Counted from the first letter of the stretch, positions 25,748 to 34,250 are shown. The stretch: 55,635 nucleotides of DNA from JBAYSY01 sp041675885 (GCA_041675885.1 JBAYSY010000016.1:1-55635), one strand, 5' to 3'. Made by a program: numbers and translations. Notes: generated from the sequence alone by a model not told the origin.

Positions 25748-25889
25748 GGTGCTCCTGCCTGCGTGGGTTTCGTCGGGTGATAACGCCATGCGCCCAAGGG
25801 GGCAAGGGTGGCGGCGGGCCGGAGCGGTGATCCCCGACCGGACTCTTGCCCGGACTCAAGGCGCGGCACGCGCCGCCGGGCAACGGTCG

Positions 25890-25907
25890 GCCGCTGCCCT
25901 CTGTTGC
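25890..25907 (-). repeat. Dispersed repeat family 2, copy 4
   Basis: On the minus strand GCAACAGAGGGCAGCGGC, followed by GCGTGCCGCGCCTTGAGTCC. It fills the gap between the PBP stop and prfB start. Confidence 0.7.
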
Positions 25908-25938
25908 GTCCGGTCACCGCCTCAATCCGGTCACCGCC

Positions 25939-28458
25939 TCAATACAGCCCGCCCGAACTCAGCGTGCCGAAATCGGCGCGGCCGGGGATCACCCGCGTCT
26001 CGCCGGTCGAGGTGGTGACGGTGGCGCTGCCGGTGCTGTCCTCGGTCTCGCCCCGCGCGAACAGCGGCAGGTTCGCGCCCATGCCGAAGCCACCATCGAC
26101 CAGCATCCCCATGCCGAACATGGGTTCCACCCCCTCGCGGAAATATTCGGCGATCACATGTTCGCCCGACGCCTCGTCCGGCAGGCGCGCGCCGGTGTAG
26201 CGGTCGATCTTGATGAAATAGCCGCCCGGCGGCACCCGGAAACGCCCGGCGCCGTATTTCTCGACCGCCTGTTCCATGAAGGCGCGGAACACCGGCCCGC
26301 ACATGCCCCCGCCCGAAGCCCCGCGCATGCTGCGCGGCTGGTCGTAGCCGATATAGCAGCCCGCGACGATGTTCGAGGTATAGCCGATGAACCAGACATC
26401 CTTCGATTCGTTGGTGGTGCCGGTCTTGCCCGCCACCGGCACGTTCAGGGCCGCGCTCCGGCCGGTGCCGCGTTGCACGCCGCCCTGCATCATCGAGGTC
26501 AGTTGATAGGCCGTCACCGGGTCCATGATCCGCTGCCGGTCCGACACGACGCGCGGCGCGAAGCCGGGGTCGAGGCTGGCCAGATCGCAATCGACGCATT
26601 CGCGCCGGTCGTGGCGATAGACGGTGCGGCCCCAGCGGTCCTGCACCCGGTCCACCAGCGTAGGCTCCACCCGCTCGCCGCCGTTGGCGAACATGGCATA
26701 GGCAGCGACCATGCGGAACAGTGTCGTCTCGTCGGCACCCAGCGAGTTGGCCAGATACCGCCCCATCCGGTCATAGACGCCGAAGCGTTCGGCATATTCC
26801 GCAACCGTGTCCATGCCGATCTCCTCGGCGATGCGGACGGTCATCAGGTTCCTCGACTGTTCGATCCCGGTCCGCACCGGGGTCGGCCCGTAGAACCGGT
26901 TCGAGGCGTTGCGCGGCTGCCACAGGCCCTGCGGCGTGTTCACCTCGATCGGCGCGTCGATGACGATGGTGGCGGGGGTGAAGCCCGAATCGAGCGCCGC
27001 CGCATAGACGAAGGGCTTGAACGAGGAACCGGGCTGGCGCATCGCCTGGGTGGTCCGGTTGAACACCGAATCCTGGTAGGAAAACCCGCCCTGCATGGCG
27101 ATCACCCGGCCGGTGTTCACATCCATCGCCATGAAACCGCCCTGCACCTCGGGCACCTGGCGCAGCGACCAGTGGGCGATCTCGCCGCCTTGCAGCACCG
27201 CGCGCACCAGCACCACGTCGCCCGGCGACACGAGGTCCGAGGGCACCCGCGCCCCCCGCACCCAGTTCAGGTCCGAGGCGGGCACGCGGTGGCCAGTGCC
27301 CTCGAATCCCTCGATCCCCAGCCGGGCCTCGTTCCCCTCGGCCGCCAGCACCACCGCCGGGTGCCAGCCGTCGATGTCGCGCGGCACTTCGGTGGCGGAC
27401 AGCGCGGCACGCCAGCCGTCCTCGGTTTCCAGCGCCTCGGGCGGCACCGCCGGATAGGTGCCGTGCCAGATGCCAAGGCCGCGGTCGTAGCGTTCCAGCC
27501 CCTCGCGCAGCGCCCGCGCCGCGGCCTGCTGCATCCCGGGATCGACCGTGGCCCGGATCGTGAGGCCGCCGCCGAAGAATTCCTCGGTCCCGAAACTGCC
27601 GGAAAGCTGGCGCCGGATCTCGTCGGTGAAATAGTCGCGCGGCGGCAGGCTTTCGCGGAAGGCCGGATAGTCGCCCTGCTGCACGGTGCGCAGCGGCGCG
27701 GCGATCGCCGCCTCCATCTGCGCGCGGTCGATATAGCCGTTCTCGTGCATCTGCCGCAGCACGTAATCGCGCCGCGCCACCAGCCGGTCGTGGTTGCGCA
27801 CCGGGTGGGAATGGGCCGGGCGCTGCGGCAGGGCGGCCAGCACCGCCGCTTCCTCCAGCGTCAGTTCGGACAGGATCTTGTTGAAATAGGTCTGCGCCGC
27901 CGCCGCCACGCCGTAGGAGTTCTGGCCGAGGAAGATCTCGTTCAGGTAGAGTTCGAGGATCTGGTCCTTGGAAAGCGTCTCCTCGATCCGCGTGGCGAGG
28001 ATGATCTCCTTGATCTTGCGCTCGCCCGAGCGGGTGCCGTCGAGCAGGAAGTTCTTCATCACCTGCTGGGTGATGGTCGAGGCGCCGCGCAGGGTCTCGC
28101 CCCGGCTGCGCACGGCCTCGACCAGCGCGGCGGCGATGCCGGTGGCGTCATAGCCGCCGTGGGTGTAGAAATTCTTGTCCTCGGCCGAGATGAAGGCGTC
28201 CTTCACCAGATCCGGCACGTCCTCGATCTGCACGAAGATCCGGCGTTCCTGCGCGAATTCGTCGATCAGGCGGCCTTCCGAGGAATAGATCCGGCTGATC
28301 ACCGGCGGGCTGTATTGCGCAAGACTTTCGTGGCTGGGCAGGTCGCGTTCGAAATACCAGATCACGCCGCCCACGGTCAGCGCCCCGAACAGCAGCCCGA
28401 GCGTGATGAAACTGACGATCCCCCCGAAGAAGGAGCCGATAAAGCGCAGCACTGGCAT
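25939..28458 (-). CDS. mrcA: Bifunctional penicillin-binding protein 1A
   Basis: An 839-residue class A PBP. One membrane helix (about residues 12-33) anchors it in the inner membrane. The glycosyltransferase domain has the catalytic Glu93 in SAEDKNFYTHGG and STITQQVMKN. The transpeptidase domain has Ser478 in QPGSSFKP and KTGTTNESKD further on. An OB-like insert lies between the two domains, as in PBP1A. It polymerises and crosslinks peptidoglycan in the periplasm. The ATG at 28458 is followed at once by the membrane segment. Confidence 0.96.
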   Translation of the reverse strand: MPVLRFIGSFFGGIVSFITLGLLFGALTVGGVIWYFERDLPSHESLAQYSPPVISRIYSSEGRLIDEFAQERRIFVQIEDVPDLVKDAFISAEDKNFYTHGGYDATGIAAALVEAVRSRGETLRGASTITQQVMKNFLLDGTRSGERKIKEIILATRIEETLSKDQILELYLNEIFLGQNSYGVAAAAQTYFNKILSELTLEEAAVLAALPQRPAHSHPVRNHDRLVARRDYVLRQMHENGYIDRAQMEAAIAAPLRTVQQGDYPAFRESLPPRDYFTDEIRRQLSGSFGTEEFFGGGLTIRATVDPGMQQAAARALREGLERYDRGLGIWHGTYPAVPPEALETEDGWRAALSATEVPRDIDGWHPAVVLAAEGNEARLGIEGFEGTGHRVPASDLNWVRGARVPSDLVSPGDVVLVRAVLQGGEIAHWSLRQVPEVQGGFMAMDVNTGRVIAMQGGFSYQDSVFNRTTQAMRQPGSSFKPFVYAAALDSGFTPATIVIDAPIEVNTPQGLWQPRNASNRFYGPTPVRTGIEQSRNLMTVRIAEEIGMDTVAEYAERFGVYDRMGRYLANSLGADETTLFRMVAAYAMFANGGERVEPTLVDRVQDRWGRTVYRHDRRECVDCDLASLDPGFAPRVVSDRQRIMDPVTAYQLTSMMQGGVQRGTGRSAALNVPVAGKTGTTNESKDVWFIGYTSNIVAGCYIGYDQPRSMRGASGGGMCGPVFRAFMEQAVEKYGAGRFRVPPGGYFIKIDRYTGARLPDEASGEHVIAEYFREGVEPMFGMGMLVDGGFGMGANLPLFARGETEDSTGSATVTTSTGETRVIPGRADFGTLSSGGLY

Positions 28459-28653
28459 TACCCCCGGAACATTGCAGGCTCTCTATATACGCGCGCAGGC
28501 GGCCATGGTCAAAGCACCGGGGGCCGTGGCGGGCGCGGCCATGCTCAACTTGCCGCGATCCGGGGCGGGCGCGCGGACGGGCGGCGGTGCAAGCCCCTTG
28601 CCCCCGCGCCCGCGCGGCGCGAGAACGGCAGCAAGGTTTCGGGAGGGCGTCCG

Positions 28654-28833
28654 ATGGGTCCGGGGTGGTTTCTGCGCATGGCGCGCTGGTCGCGGCAGAT
28701 GCGCTCGATGAAGCAGGTGTATTTCGTGCTGGCGATCCTGGGCGTCTGCTTGGCGCTGGCCGCCATCGAACTGTTCTGGGGCTGGCCCGAGGCGCTGACC
28801 ACCCGGGGCGGCGCACGACGGCTGCGGCCGTAG
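28654..28833 (+). CDS. Small single-pass membrane protein, hypothetical
   Basis: A 59-residue product, MGPGWFLRMARWSRQM..., with one helix YFVLAILGVCLALAAIELFWGW (residues 23-44), a positively charged N-terminal half and a short basic C-terminus. The ATG at 28654 has GGGAGGG 8 bp upstream. It is divergent from the PBP1A gene with 195 bp between starts. I recall similar short proteins (basic N-terminus, one helix, then Leu/Gly-Trp-Pro-Glu) in other Rhodobacterales, but the function is unknown. No catalytic feature is visible. Confidence 0.65.
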   Translation: MGPGWFLRMARWSRQMRSMKQVYFVLAILGVCLALAAIELFWGWPEALTTRGGARRLRP

Positions 28834-28920
28834 GGCCGGACAGGCCCCCGGTTGCGTCGGGACCGTAGCGCGCCCTTCCCCGCTTGCCCGGAACAGGCGC
28901 GTCAGCGGTCCCCCGCGGTC

Positions 28921-28941
28921 GGCCACAGCCCTCTGTCGTGC
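28921..28941 (-). repeat. Dispersed repeat family 2, copy 5 (diverged)
   Basis: Minus strand GACAGAGGGCTGTGGCC, with GCGCCTGTTCCGGGCAAG about 35 bp further, as in copies 1 and 2. Lies in the gap before the flavin reductase gene. Confidence 0.55.
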
Positions 28942-29022
28942 CCCCTTCCCTGCCCGCAATCCCCCGCGATTGCACCCCGCCCGCCCGGGTGCTACCCAGA
29001 CCCGACACGGCAGGAGACCCAG

Positions 29023-29547
29023 ATGACAGCGGAGCGCGACCCGCCCAAGCCCGATCCCGCTCCGTTCGAGCCCGGCCCGGCCACGGCGATGACATTTCGC
29101 GCCGCGCTCGGCCGGTTCGCGACCGGGGTCACCGTGGTGACCGCCGCGGGCCCTGACGGCCCGGCCGGGATCACCGCCAACAGCTTTGCCTCGGTCTCGC
29201 TCGACCCGCCCTTGGTGCTGTGGTGCCCGGCCAAGGCGTCGCGCCGCATCGCGCTCTTTGCCGCCGCGCCCCGCTACGCGGTGCATGTGCTGGCGGCCGG
29301 TCAGCGCGACCTCTGCGCCCGGTTCACCCGGGGCGGCGCCGGATTCGACGACCTGCCGCACGAGACCGGCGCGGGCGGCGTGCCGCTGCTGCCCGGGGTG
29401 CTGGCACGGTTCGAATGCCGACAGGAGGCCGTGCATGACGCGGGCGACCACCTGATCGTGGTGGGCCGGGTGCTGCGCGCCTTCGCCCGGCCCGGCGCGC
29501 CCTTGGTGTTCTCGGGCGGGCATTACGGCGGCTTCGCCCCGGGCTGA
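29023..29547 (+). CDS. Flavin reductase-like protein (HpaC/FMN-binding split-barrel family)
   Basis: A 174-residue protein with the flavin-reductase signature: FRAALGRFATGVTVVTAAG, GITANSFASVSLDPPLVLWC and PLVFSGGHYGGF at the C-terminus. Such proteins reduce FMN or FAD with NAD(P)H for a partner monooxygenase in the cytoplasm. No monooxygenase gene is adjacent, so the partner is unknown; a stand-alone flavin-dependent role is possible. The ATG at 29023 has AGGAGA upstream. The Pro-rich first 20 residues are variable in the family. Confidence 0.88.
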   Translation: MTAERDPPKPDPAPFEPGPATAMTFRAALGRFATGVTVVTAAGPDGPAGITANSFASVSLDPPLVLWCPAKASRRIALFAAAPRYAVHVLAAGQRDLCARFTRGGAGFDDLPHETGAGGVPLLPGVLARFECRQEAVHDAGDHLIVVGRVLRAFARPGAPLVFSGGHYGGFAPG

Positions 29548-29567
29548 GCCGCCGGTCGCCGCCCGCA

Positions 29568-30809
29568 CTACCCCCGGATGAACACCTGAAGATCGGCCAC
29601 ATTGGTGCCGGTCGCCCCGGTGACCAGCAGATCCCCCGCCGCCGCCAGCACCGGATGGCTGTCGTTGTCGGCCAGCCGGGTCGCCGGGTCCAGCCCCGCC
29701 GCGCGCACGCGCGCCAGCGTGCCGGGATCGACCAGCCCGCCCGCCGCCCCGGTCGGCCCGTCGCGCCCGTCGGTGCCGCCCGACAGGAACACCCACGGCC
29801 CGGAAAGCCCGCGCGCCTCCGCCTCCAGCGCCAGCCGCAGCGCCAGTTCCTGATTGCGCCCGCCCTGCCCCTGCCCGCGCAGGACCACCGTGGTCTCGCC
29901 GCCGAACAGCCAGACGCCGGGCGCGTCGGCGGTGTCCAGCACAAGCCGCGCCGCCCCGGCCACGTCGCCCGCAAGCGGCGCCTCGATCACCCGCGCCCCG
30001 GGCGCCGCCCGGCCCATCGCCGCAAGCGACAGCGCGTTCGAGCCGATCAGCCGGTTGTCGGCCCCGGGCAGCGGCGCGGGCGCCGACTCCGGCGCCGCCA
30101 GATGCGCCCGGACCGAGGCCGGCAGCCGCTCCCACAGCCCGCGCGCCTCGACCGCCGCCCGCGCCCCGGCCCGGCCGCCCACCGGCGCGACGGTCAGGCC
30201 CGAAGCGATGACCCGCAGGTCGTCGCCCACCACATCCGACAGGATCAGCGCCGTGACCGGCGCGGGCGCGGCCACCCGCAAAAGCCCGCCGCCCTTGAGC
30301 CGCGACAGCGCCTGCCGGATCAGGTTCATCTCGGCGATATCGGCGCCCGAGGCCAGCAGCAGCCGGTTGACCCCGGCCTTGTCCGCCAGCGACACGCCTT
30401 CGACCGGCGCGGGCAACAGCGCCGAACCGCCGCCCGAGATCAGCGCCACCACCTGATCCGCCGCGCCGAGGGGCGCGAGGAAGGAGATCACCGCCTCCGC
30501 CGCCCGCGCGCCCGCCTCGTCGGGCACCGGATGGCCGGCGGCCAGAACCTCGGCCCCCGGCAGCGGCTCGGCGTTCTCGTAATTCGTGACCACCAGCGCC
30601 GGGCACGGCCCCAGCACCTCCAGGGCCGCCGCCGTCATGCGCCGCGCCGCCTTGCCCACGGCGACGATCCGCCGCCCGCCCGCGGGCGCGGGCAGACCCG
30701 CCAGCGCCCCGGCCACCGCGCGGCCCGGATCGGCCGCCGCCACCCCGGCCGCGAAAATCCGCCGCGCCTCGGCCCGCATTCCCGCGATCACATCCGTTCC
30801 GTCCGGCAT
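29568..30809 (-). CDS. Glycerate 2-kinase (MOFRL/TtuD family)
   Basis: A 413-residue protein of the DUF4147-MOFRL family. It shows AVGKAARRM, ALISGGGSALLPAPVEGVSLADK, MNLIRQALSRLKGGGL, LILSDVVGDDL, and the C-terminal MOFRL region GGETTVVLRGQGQGGRNQELAL plus SGGTDGRDGPTGAAGG. Members phosphorylate D-glycerate at C2 (often annotated hydroxypyruvate reductase, TtuD) in the serine cycle or glyoxylate/tartrate use. It is convergent with the flavin reductase gene (20 bp apart). The neighbours give no pathway. The kinase assignment is preferred over the older reductase label on family knowledge. Confidence 0.9.
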   Translation of the reverse strand: MPDGTDVIAGMRAEARRIFAAGVAAADPGRAVAGALAGLPAPAGGRRIVAVGKAARRMTAAALEVLGPCPALVVTNYENAEPLPGAEVLAAGHPVPDEAGARAAEAVISFLAPLGAADQVVALISGGGSALLPAPVEGVSLADKAGVNRLLLASGADIAEMNLIRQALSRLKGGGLLRVAAPAPVTALILSDVVGDDLRVIASGLTVAPVGGRAGARAAVEARGLWERLPASVRAHLAAPESAPAPLPGADNRLIGSNALSLAAMGRAAPGARVIEAPLAGDVAGAARLVLDTADAPGVWLFGGETTVVLRGQGQGGRNQELALRLALEAEARGLSGPWVFLSGGTDGRDGPTGAAGGLVDPGTLARVRAAGLDPATRLADNDSHPVLAAAGDLLVTGATGTNVADLQVFIRG

Positions 30810-30887
30810 GTCACCCCCCTGCCATTACCCGCCGAAGATACGCAAAGGCGGGCCGGAAACCAGCCCGCCCCGACTTCATCTTGCCGG

Positions 30888-30904
30888 AAATACTCCCGGG
30901 GGTT
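30888..30904 (+). repeat. Dispersed repeat family 1, copy E (partial)
   Basis: CATCTTGCCGGAAATACTCCCGGGG resembles the right arm and core of copy A but lacks the CCGGAGGC end; the core part is GAAATACTCCCGGGG. It lies between the glycerate kinase start and the flavocytochrome stop. The rest of that 199-bp gap holds an imperfect GC palindrome and no gene. Confidence 0.5.
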
Positions 30905-31008
30905 CTCAGGGGGTCGGAGACCCTCCTGGCGGGGGATCGCCGTTGGTTTCGCCATTGGTTCGAGAAACCAATGGCGATGGGGGGGCTGGCCCCCCGGCGC
31001 TTGCCGCC

Positions 31009-32289
31009 TCAGCCGAACATGTCGGCGGTGATGCCGTTATACCAGCCGATCGATTCCTCGAAAGTGGCCTTGCGCAGCCCGGCATCCTCGCCGGTCTGGC
31101 TGATGAAATCGTCCACGGCGGCGATCTTCTCCTCGGTCGGCTCGTAGTTCGCGCCGACCTTCACCCCGTCGTCGGTGCCGATCAGCGACCAGCAGGTGTT
31201 CGAGTAGCGCGCCGGGAACACCCGGCTGCCGGTCAGCTCGCCCCGGATCGCCATGGCCGCGACCTTGGCCTGGCTGTTGGCGGAAAAGCCCGACTTCGGC
31301 ATATCGCCCTGCGCCGCGGCATCGCCCAACACGAACACGTTTTCATCCACGCGCGAGCGCATGTCGTCGGGCACCACCGGCGCCCAGCCCGCCTCGTTCG
31401 TCAGCCCGGCCAGAGCCGCGATATTGCCCGCCCGCTGGCCGGGGATGACGTTGCAGACATCGACCCGCTCGGCCACCCCGCCCACGAGCACATCCATCGT
31501 CGCGGGCTGCACCGCGATATCGCCGCCGCCCATCTCGGGCCCGATCCATTCGATCATGCCGGGGTAATGGTTGGCCCAGCCTTCCTCGAACAGCGCCTGT
31601 TTCGAGAAACCCGGCTTGGGATCGAAGATCAGGATCTTGGCGGTCGGGTTGTGGGTCTTGAGGTGATGCGCCACCATCGAGATCCGCTCATACGGTCCCG
31701 GCGGGCAGCGGTAGGGGTTCGGCGGCGCAACCATGGCGAAGATGCCGCCCACGGGCATCGCCTCGATCTGCGCCTTCAGCAGCGCGGCCTGGGTGCCGCC
31801 CTTGTAGGCGTGCGGCATCGCGCCCTGCGCGCCCATGTCCCAGCCCGCGACCGAGCCTTCGACAAAGTCGATCCCCGGCGCCACCACCAGCCGGTCGTAG
31901 GCGACGGTGCCGCCACCGCCCAGCCGCACCAGCCGGGCGTCGCGATCGACCCCGACGGCAAGATCGTGGATCACGTTGACCCCGTGCGCCGTGGCCAGCC
32001 TGTCATAGGTGAAGGCGGTGTTTTCCAGATCCCAGAACCCGCCGAAGGCGAGGTTCGAGAAGAAACAGGTGTAATAGGTGCGCGAGGGTTCGATCAGCAC
32101 CACGTCGATGGCGCCCTCGCTGTCGCGTGCGATGTAGCGCGCCGCCGTGGCCCCGCCCGAACCGCCGCCGATCACCACCACGCGCGGGCGGCTCAGCCCC
32201 AGCACCGCGGGCGCCGAGAGCATCGCCGTGCCCGCCGCGACCGCCCCCAGAAGGCCCCGTCCGAGAAAGCCCCGTCTGTCCAGTGTCAT
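31009..32289 (-). CDS. fccB: Flavocytochrome c sulfide dehydrogenase flavoprotein subunit (FccB/SoxF)
   Basis: A 426-residue Tat-exported flavoprotein (signal LDRRGFLGRGLLGAVAAGTAM). FAD-binding VVVIGGGSGGATAARYI is at 37-53. Cys75 in YYTCFFSN matches the residue that holds FAD covalently in FccB. Cys195 in NPYRCPPGPYER and the Cys in YSNTCWSLI near the C-terminus match the redox-active disulfide. The C-terminal FCSD flavin-binding domain is complete. It oxidises sulfide in the periplasm and passes electrons to a cytochrome c. The ATG at 32289 follows GGGAGGAAA. Last gene of soxY-soxZ-cytochrome-fccB; SoxF is the name used in complete sox clusters. Confidence 0.93.
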   Translation of the reverse strand: MTLDRRGFLGRGLLGAVAAGTAMLSAPAVLGLSRPRVVVIGGGSGGATAARYIARDSEGAIDVVLIEPSRTYYTCFFSNLAFGGFWDLENTAFTYDRLATAHGVNVIHDLAVGVDRDARLVRLGGGGTVAYDRLVVAPGIDFVEGSVAGWDMGAQGAMPHAYKGGTQAALLKAQIEAMPVGGIFAMVAPPNPYRCPPGPYERISMVAHHLKTHNPTAKILIFDPKPGFSKQALFEEGWANHYPGMIEWIGPEMGGGDIAVQPATMDVLVGGVAERVDVCNVIPGQRAGNIAALAGLTNEAGWAPVVPDDMRSRVDENVFVLGDAAAQGDMPKSGFSANSQAKVAAMAIRGELTGSRVFPARYSNTCWSLIGTDDGVKVGANYEPTEEKIAAVDDFISQTGEDAGLRKATFEESIGWYNGITADMFG

Positions 32290-32419
32290 GTCGTTTCCTC
32301 CCGTTTGGACTGGTCTTCGCTGCATGTTATGTTCCGTCTGTCTCCGCTCTCCGCGCCGGGGTGAAGCCCCCTTATGCGGAACGGTATTCCGTTTGTCACG
32401 CCCCGCCCGCGCGCGCCGC

Positions 32420-32833
32420 TCAGTCCGCCTGCGCGAACCAGGCGGCAAGCGCCGCGATCTCCTGATCCCCGAGCCGGCGGGCGATCATCTCCATCCCCGG
32501 ATGGCGGCGCAGACCCTCGCGGTAGGAATGAAGCGCGATGACAAGCTCGTGCCGCGGCAGGCCGTGGATCTGCGGGATGCCCTGTTCCGCCCCCCCGGCC
32601 CGGTGGCAGGATGCGCATTCCGACGCAAGGTATTCGCCGTATTCCGTATCTCCCGCGATCTCCAGCACCCCGGGGTCGATCCCGCCGGGCAGTTCCGGGG
32701 GCAGTTCCGGCTGCCCGGCCCCGATCTCGGCCCCGGCCCCCGCCACCACGGCGGCGCCGTTCGCCGCGGCAGGCAATGCCGCAGCCGCCGCCAGCAGCGC
32801 GGCCGAAGTGGTCAGCGCCCACCCGTGCCTCAT
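32420..32833 (-). CDS. Monoheme c-type cytochrome, FccA/SoxE-like
   Basis: A 137-residue periplasmic cytochrome with signal peptide to about residue 25, an Ala/Gly/Pro-rich linker, a single heme motif CASCH (73-77) and a distal Met in HPGMEMIARRL (114 or 116). The motif order and GIPQIHGLPRHELVIALHSYREGLR are of the class I c553/FccA kind. Placed just upstream of the FccB gene, it is probably the electron-accepting cytochrome subunit. Paracoccus SoxE is diheme, so the one-heme FccA analogy is better. A 130-bp gap before fccB contains a small GGAA...TTCC repeat. Confidence 0.85.
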   Translation of the reverse strand: MRHGWALTTSAALLAAAAALPAAANGAAVVAGAGAEIGAGQPELPPELPGGIDPGVLEIAGDTEYGEYLASECASCHRAGGAEQGIPQIHGLPRHELVIALHSYREGLRRHPGMEMIARRLGDQEIAALAAWFAQAD

Positions 32834-33009
32834 CGCGGCGCGTCCGTCCGGGCGTTCATGCCGTGGTCTCCTGCCGTCCCGACCCCCGCGCGGGGCCTTC
32901 CCCGCATTGCCGGGGTCGCGTGTTCCTGCCTGCAGGATGCACCGGACCGGGGAACAGGGCAACCCCGGCCCTCCGTCGCGATCGAACCACAGCACAACCG
33001 GAAAATCCC

Positions 33010-33333
33010 TCAGCCGACCTCGATCCGGTGTTCGGCCTCGTAGACCGAACCGTCATCATCATGCCAGGCAAAGCGGAAGGTGCCGCTTTCGTCCACCACC
33101 GCCTCGAACTCGATGAACGGGTTGGCGGCGATCGCCTGGTCGAGGTCGAGGTCGATCACGACCTCGCCCTCGAAGGTGCAGCTGAAACGGTGGACGATCC
33201 GGCGCGGGACCAGGTTGCCGTCGCGGTCGCGGCGCTGGCCGGTCTCCATCGGATGGCTGACCAGGGTGCGCAGGGTGACGGTCTCGCCGGGGGCGGCGGT
33301 CTGCGGGGCACGGATGCGGGGGGTTACGGACAT
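33010..33333 (-). CDS. soxZ: Sulfur-carrier complex subunit SoxZ
   Basis: A 107-residue SoxZ: SVTPRIRAPQTAAPGETVTLRTLVSHPMETGQRRD..., then FSCTFEGEVVIDLDLDQAIAANPFIEFEAVVDESGTFRFAWHDDDGS, the immunoglobulin-like fold typical of the family. It pairs with SoxY to form the periplasmic carrier on which sulfane intermediates are bound. It has no signal peptide of its own and is normally exported with SoxY. It is separated from soxY by an unusual 114-bp AT-rich gap with two hairpins. The start has GGGAGC upstream. Confidence 0.96.
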   Translation of the reverse strand: MSVTPRIRAPQTAAPGETVTLRTLVSHPMETGQRRDRDGNLVPRRIVHRFSCTFEGEVVIDLDLDQAIAANPFIEFEAVVDESGTFRFAWHDDDGSVYEAEHRIEVG

Positions 33334-33355
33334 GGTTCTGCTCCCTGGAGCCTTT

Positions 33356-33380
33356 CGTGTTCTGATCGAGTCAGAACACG
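33356..33380. promoter_or_regulatory. Perfect 10-bp inverted repeat between soxY and soxZ
   Basis: CGTGTTCTGA (33356-33365), TCGAG, TCAGAACACG (33371-33380), 23 bp upstream of the soxZ start. Without a U tract it looks more like a regulator-binding site or processing hairpin than a terminator. Confidence 0.55.
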
Positions 33381-33416
33381 AATTCTAATCCATTGGTTTT
33401 CCGCAATTTCAAACCG

Positions 33417-33436
33417 AAAAAACCTGTCGGCTTTTT
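33417..33436 (-). terminator. Candidate weak terminator/attenuator after soxY
   Basis: On the minus strand AAAAAGCC (33436-33429), GACA, GGTTTTTT (33424-33417), giving an 8-bp stem (one G-U) that ends in U6. It lies 12 bp after the soxY stop. Low GC in the stem suggests partial termination, which would lower soxZ and fcc relative to soxY. Confidence 0.45.
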
Positions 33437-33447
33437 CTGAAACTGCT

Positions 33448-33918
33448 TTACTCGGCACAGCCGCCCACGGTCACCGGCACCATGCGCGAGGTGCGCAGGA
33501 ACCGGCCGTCGGGCATCTCGGCCAGTGCGATCACCTCCTGCGTGGCGGCCATGCGGATCCGCGTGGTGAAACTGCCGGTCGAGAACCGGCCGAACCGCGC
33601 CTTGCAGACGTCGGGAAACGGGTTCGCGGTGGCAAGGATCATCACCGCCACCGCCCCGGGGGCCGAGACCGTGACCGGCACGGCATTGCCGTTCTCGGCC
33701 AGTTCCGGCATCGTCAGCACGATCCCGTCGCCCCCGGCCTCGACCGCCGCCGCGCCGCCGGTGAACCCGGCCACCGCCGCGTCAAGCGCGGCAAGGGCGG
33801 ATTGCGGCACGACCGCCGCCGCCAGCGCCCCGAGCGCAAGGGTCAACGCACCGCGTCGTGAAACCGCGTGGGCCCCTGAAACTGCGCGGACCCGTGAAAG
33901 GGCCACCTGTCCGGTCAT
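33448..33918 (-). CDS. soxY: Sulfur-carrier complex subunit SoxY with atypical C-terminus
   Basis: A 156-residue SoxY. The Tat signal is in AVSRRGALTLALGALAAAVVPQSALAA (about 18-44). The mature domain contains GIVLTMPELAENGNAVPVTV and NPFPDVCKARFGRFS. SoxY normally ends in a flexible GGCGG arm whose Cys carries the sulfur; here the protein ends VGGCAE, so the Cys is kept but the terminal GG is replaced by AE. GGAGG lies 10 bp upstream of the ATG at 33918. An extra internal Cys (about 108) is present. No soxXA, soxB or soxCD is in the window. Confidence 0.92.
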   Translation of the reverse strand: MTGQVALSRVRAVSGAHAVSRRGALTLALGALAAAVVPQSALAALDAAVAGFTGGAAAVEAGGDGIVLTMPELAENGNAVPVTVSAPGAVAVMILATANPFPDVCKARFGRFSTGSFTTRIRMAATQEVIALAEMPDGRFLRTSRMVPVTVGGCAE

Positions 33919-34250
33919 GATGATGCGCCTCCATCAGCCATCAGCGCCCTGCGGGCGATCCAGAGGCCGATGTGGCAGTTGTCCCGGCCCGCTGCAACCG
34001 GCCGGGGCCTGTGGCGGGCCGGGTTGGCGGGACCGCCCGTCCCCCGCCCGCCCGCCGACCGCAACGGATCGTTCGCCCCTTGCGGCCTTCCGCCGAAAGG
34101 TTTTCCCGACACGGCCCGCCCGCCAAGAGGATTTTCTTTTTTCTCAAGGCAAAGCCGCTTCAAGAGCCCCCGCGGCTTCGCCTTGATGAAAATATCCCCG
34201 ACGGAGGCACAGGTGCCGCCCGCACGGCGCCGGGCGGGCGCCCCGCGCCC
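33919..34250. other. 332-bp gap upstream of soxY
   Basis: Holds family-1 repeat copy C with its own hairpin and presumably the sox promoter. An open frame 33915-34163 on the minus strand crosses the repeat and has no family resemblance, so I do not call it. Confidence 0.5.
34144..34208 (+). repeat. Dispersed repeat family 1, copy C (hairpin plus core)
   Basis: Arms TCAAGGCAAAGCCGC (34144-34158) and GCGGCTTCGCCTTGA (34172-34186) pair at 14 of 15 positions. The core AAAATATCCCCGACGGAGGC is at 34189-34208, the same core as B and D with one change. Confidence 0.75.

Noticed and set aside
33915..34163. Possible small gene just before soxY on the minus strand
   Set aside because: It crosses the family-1 repeat hairpin, has no recognisable similarity, and its end overlaps the soxY ribosome site.
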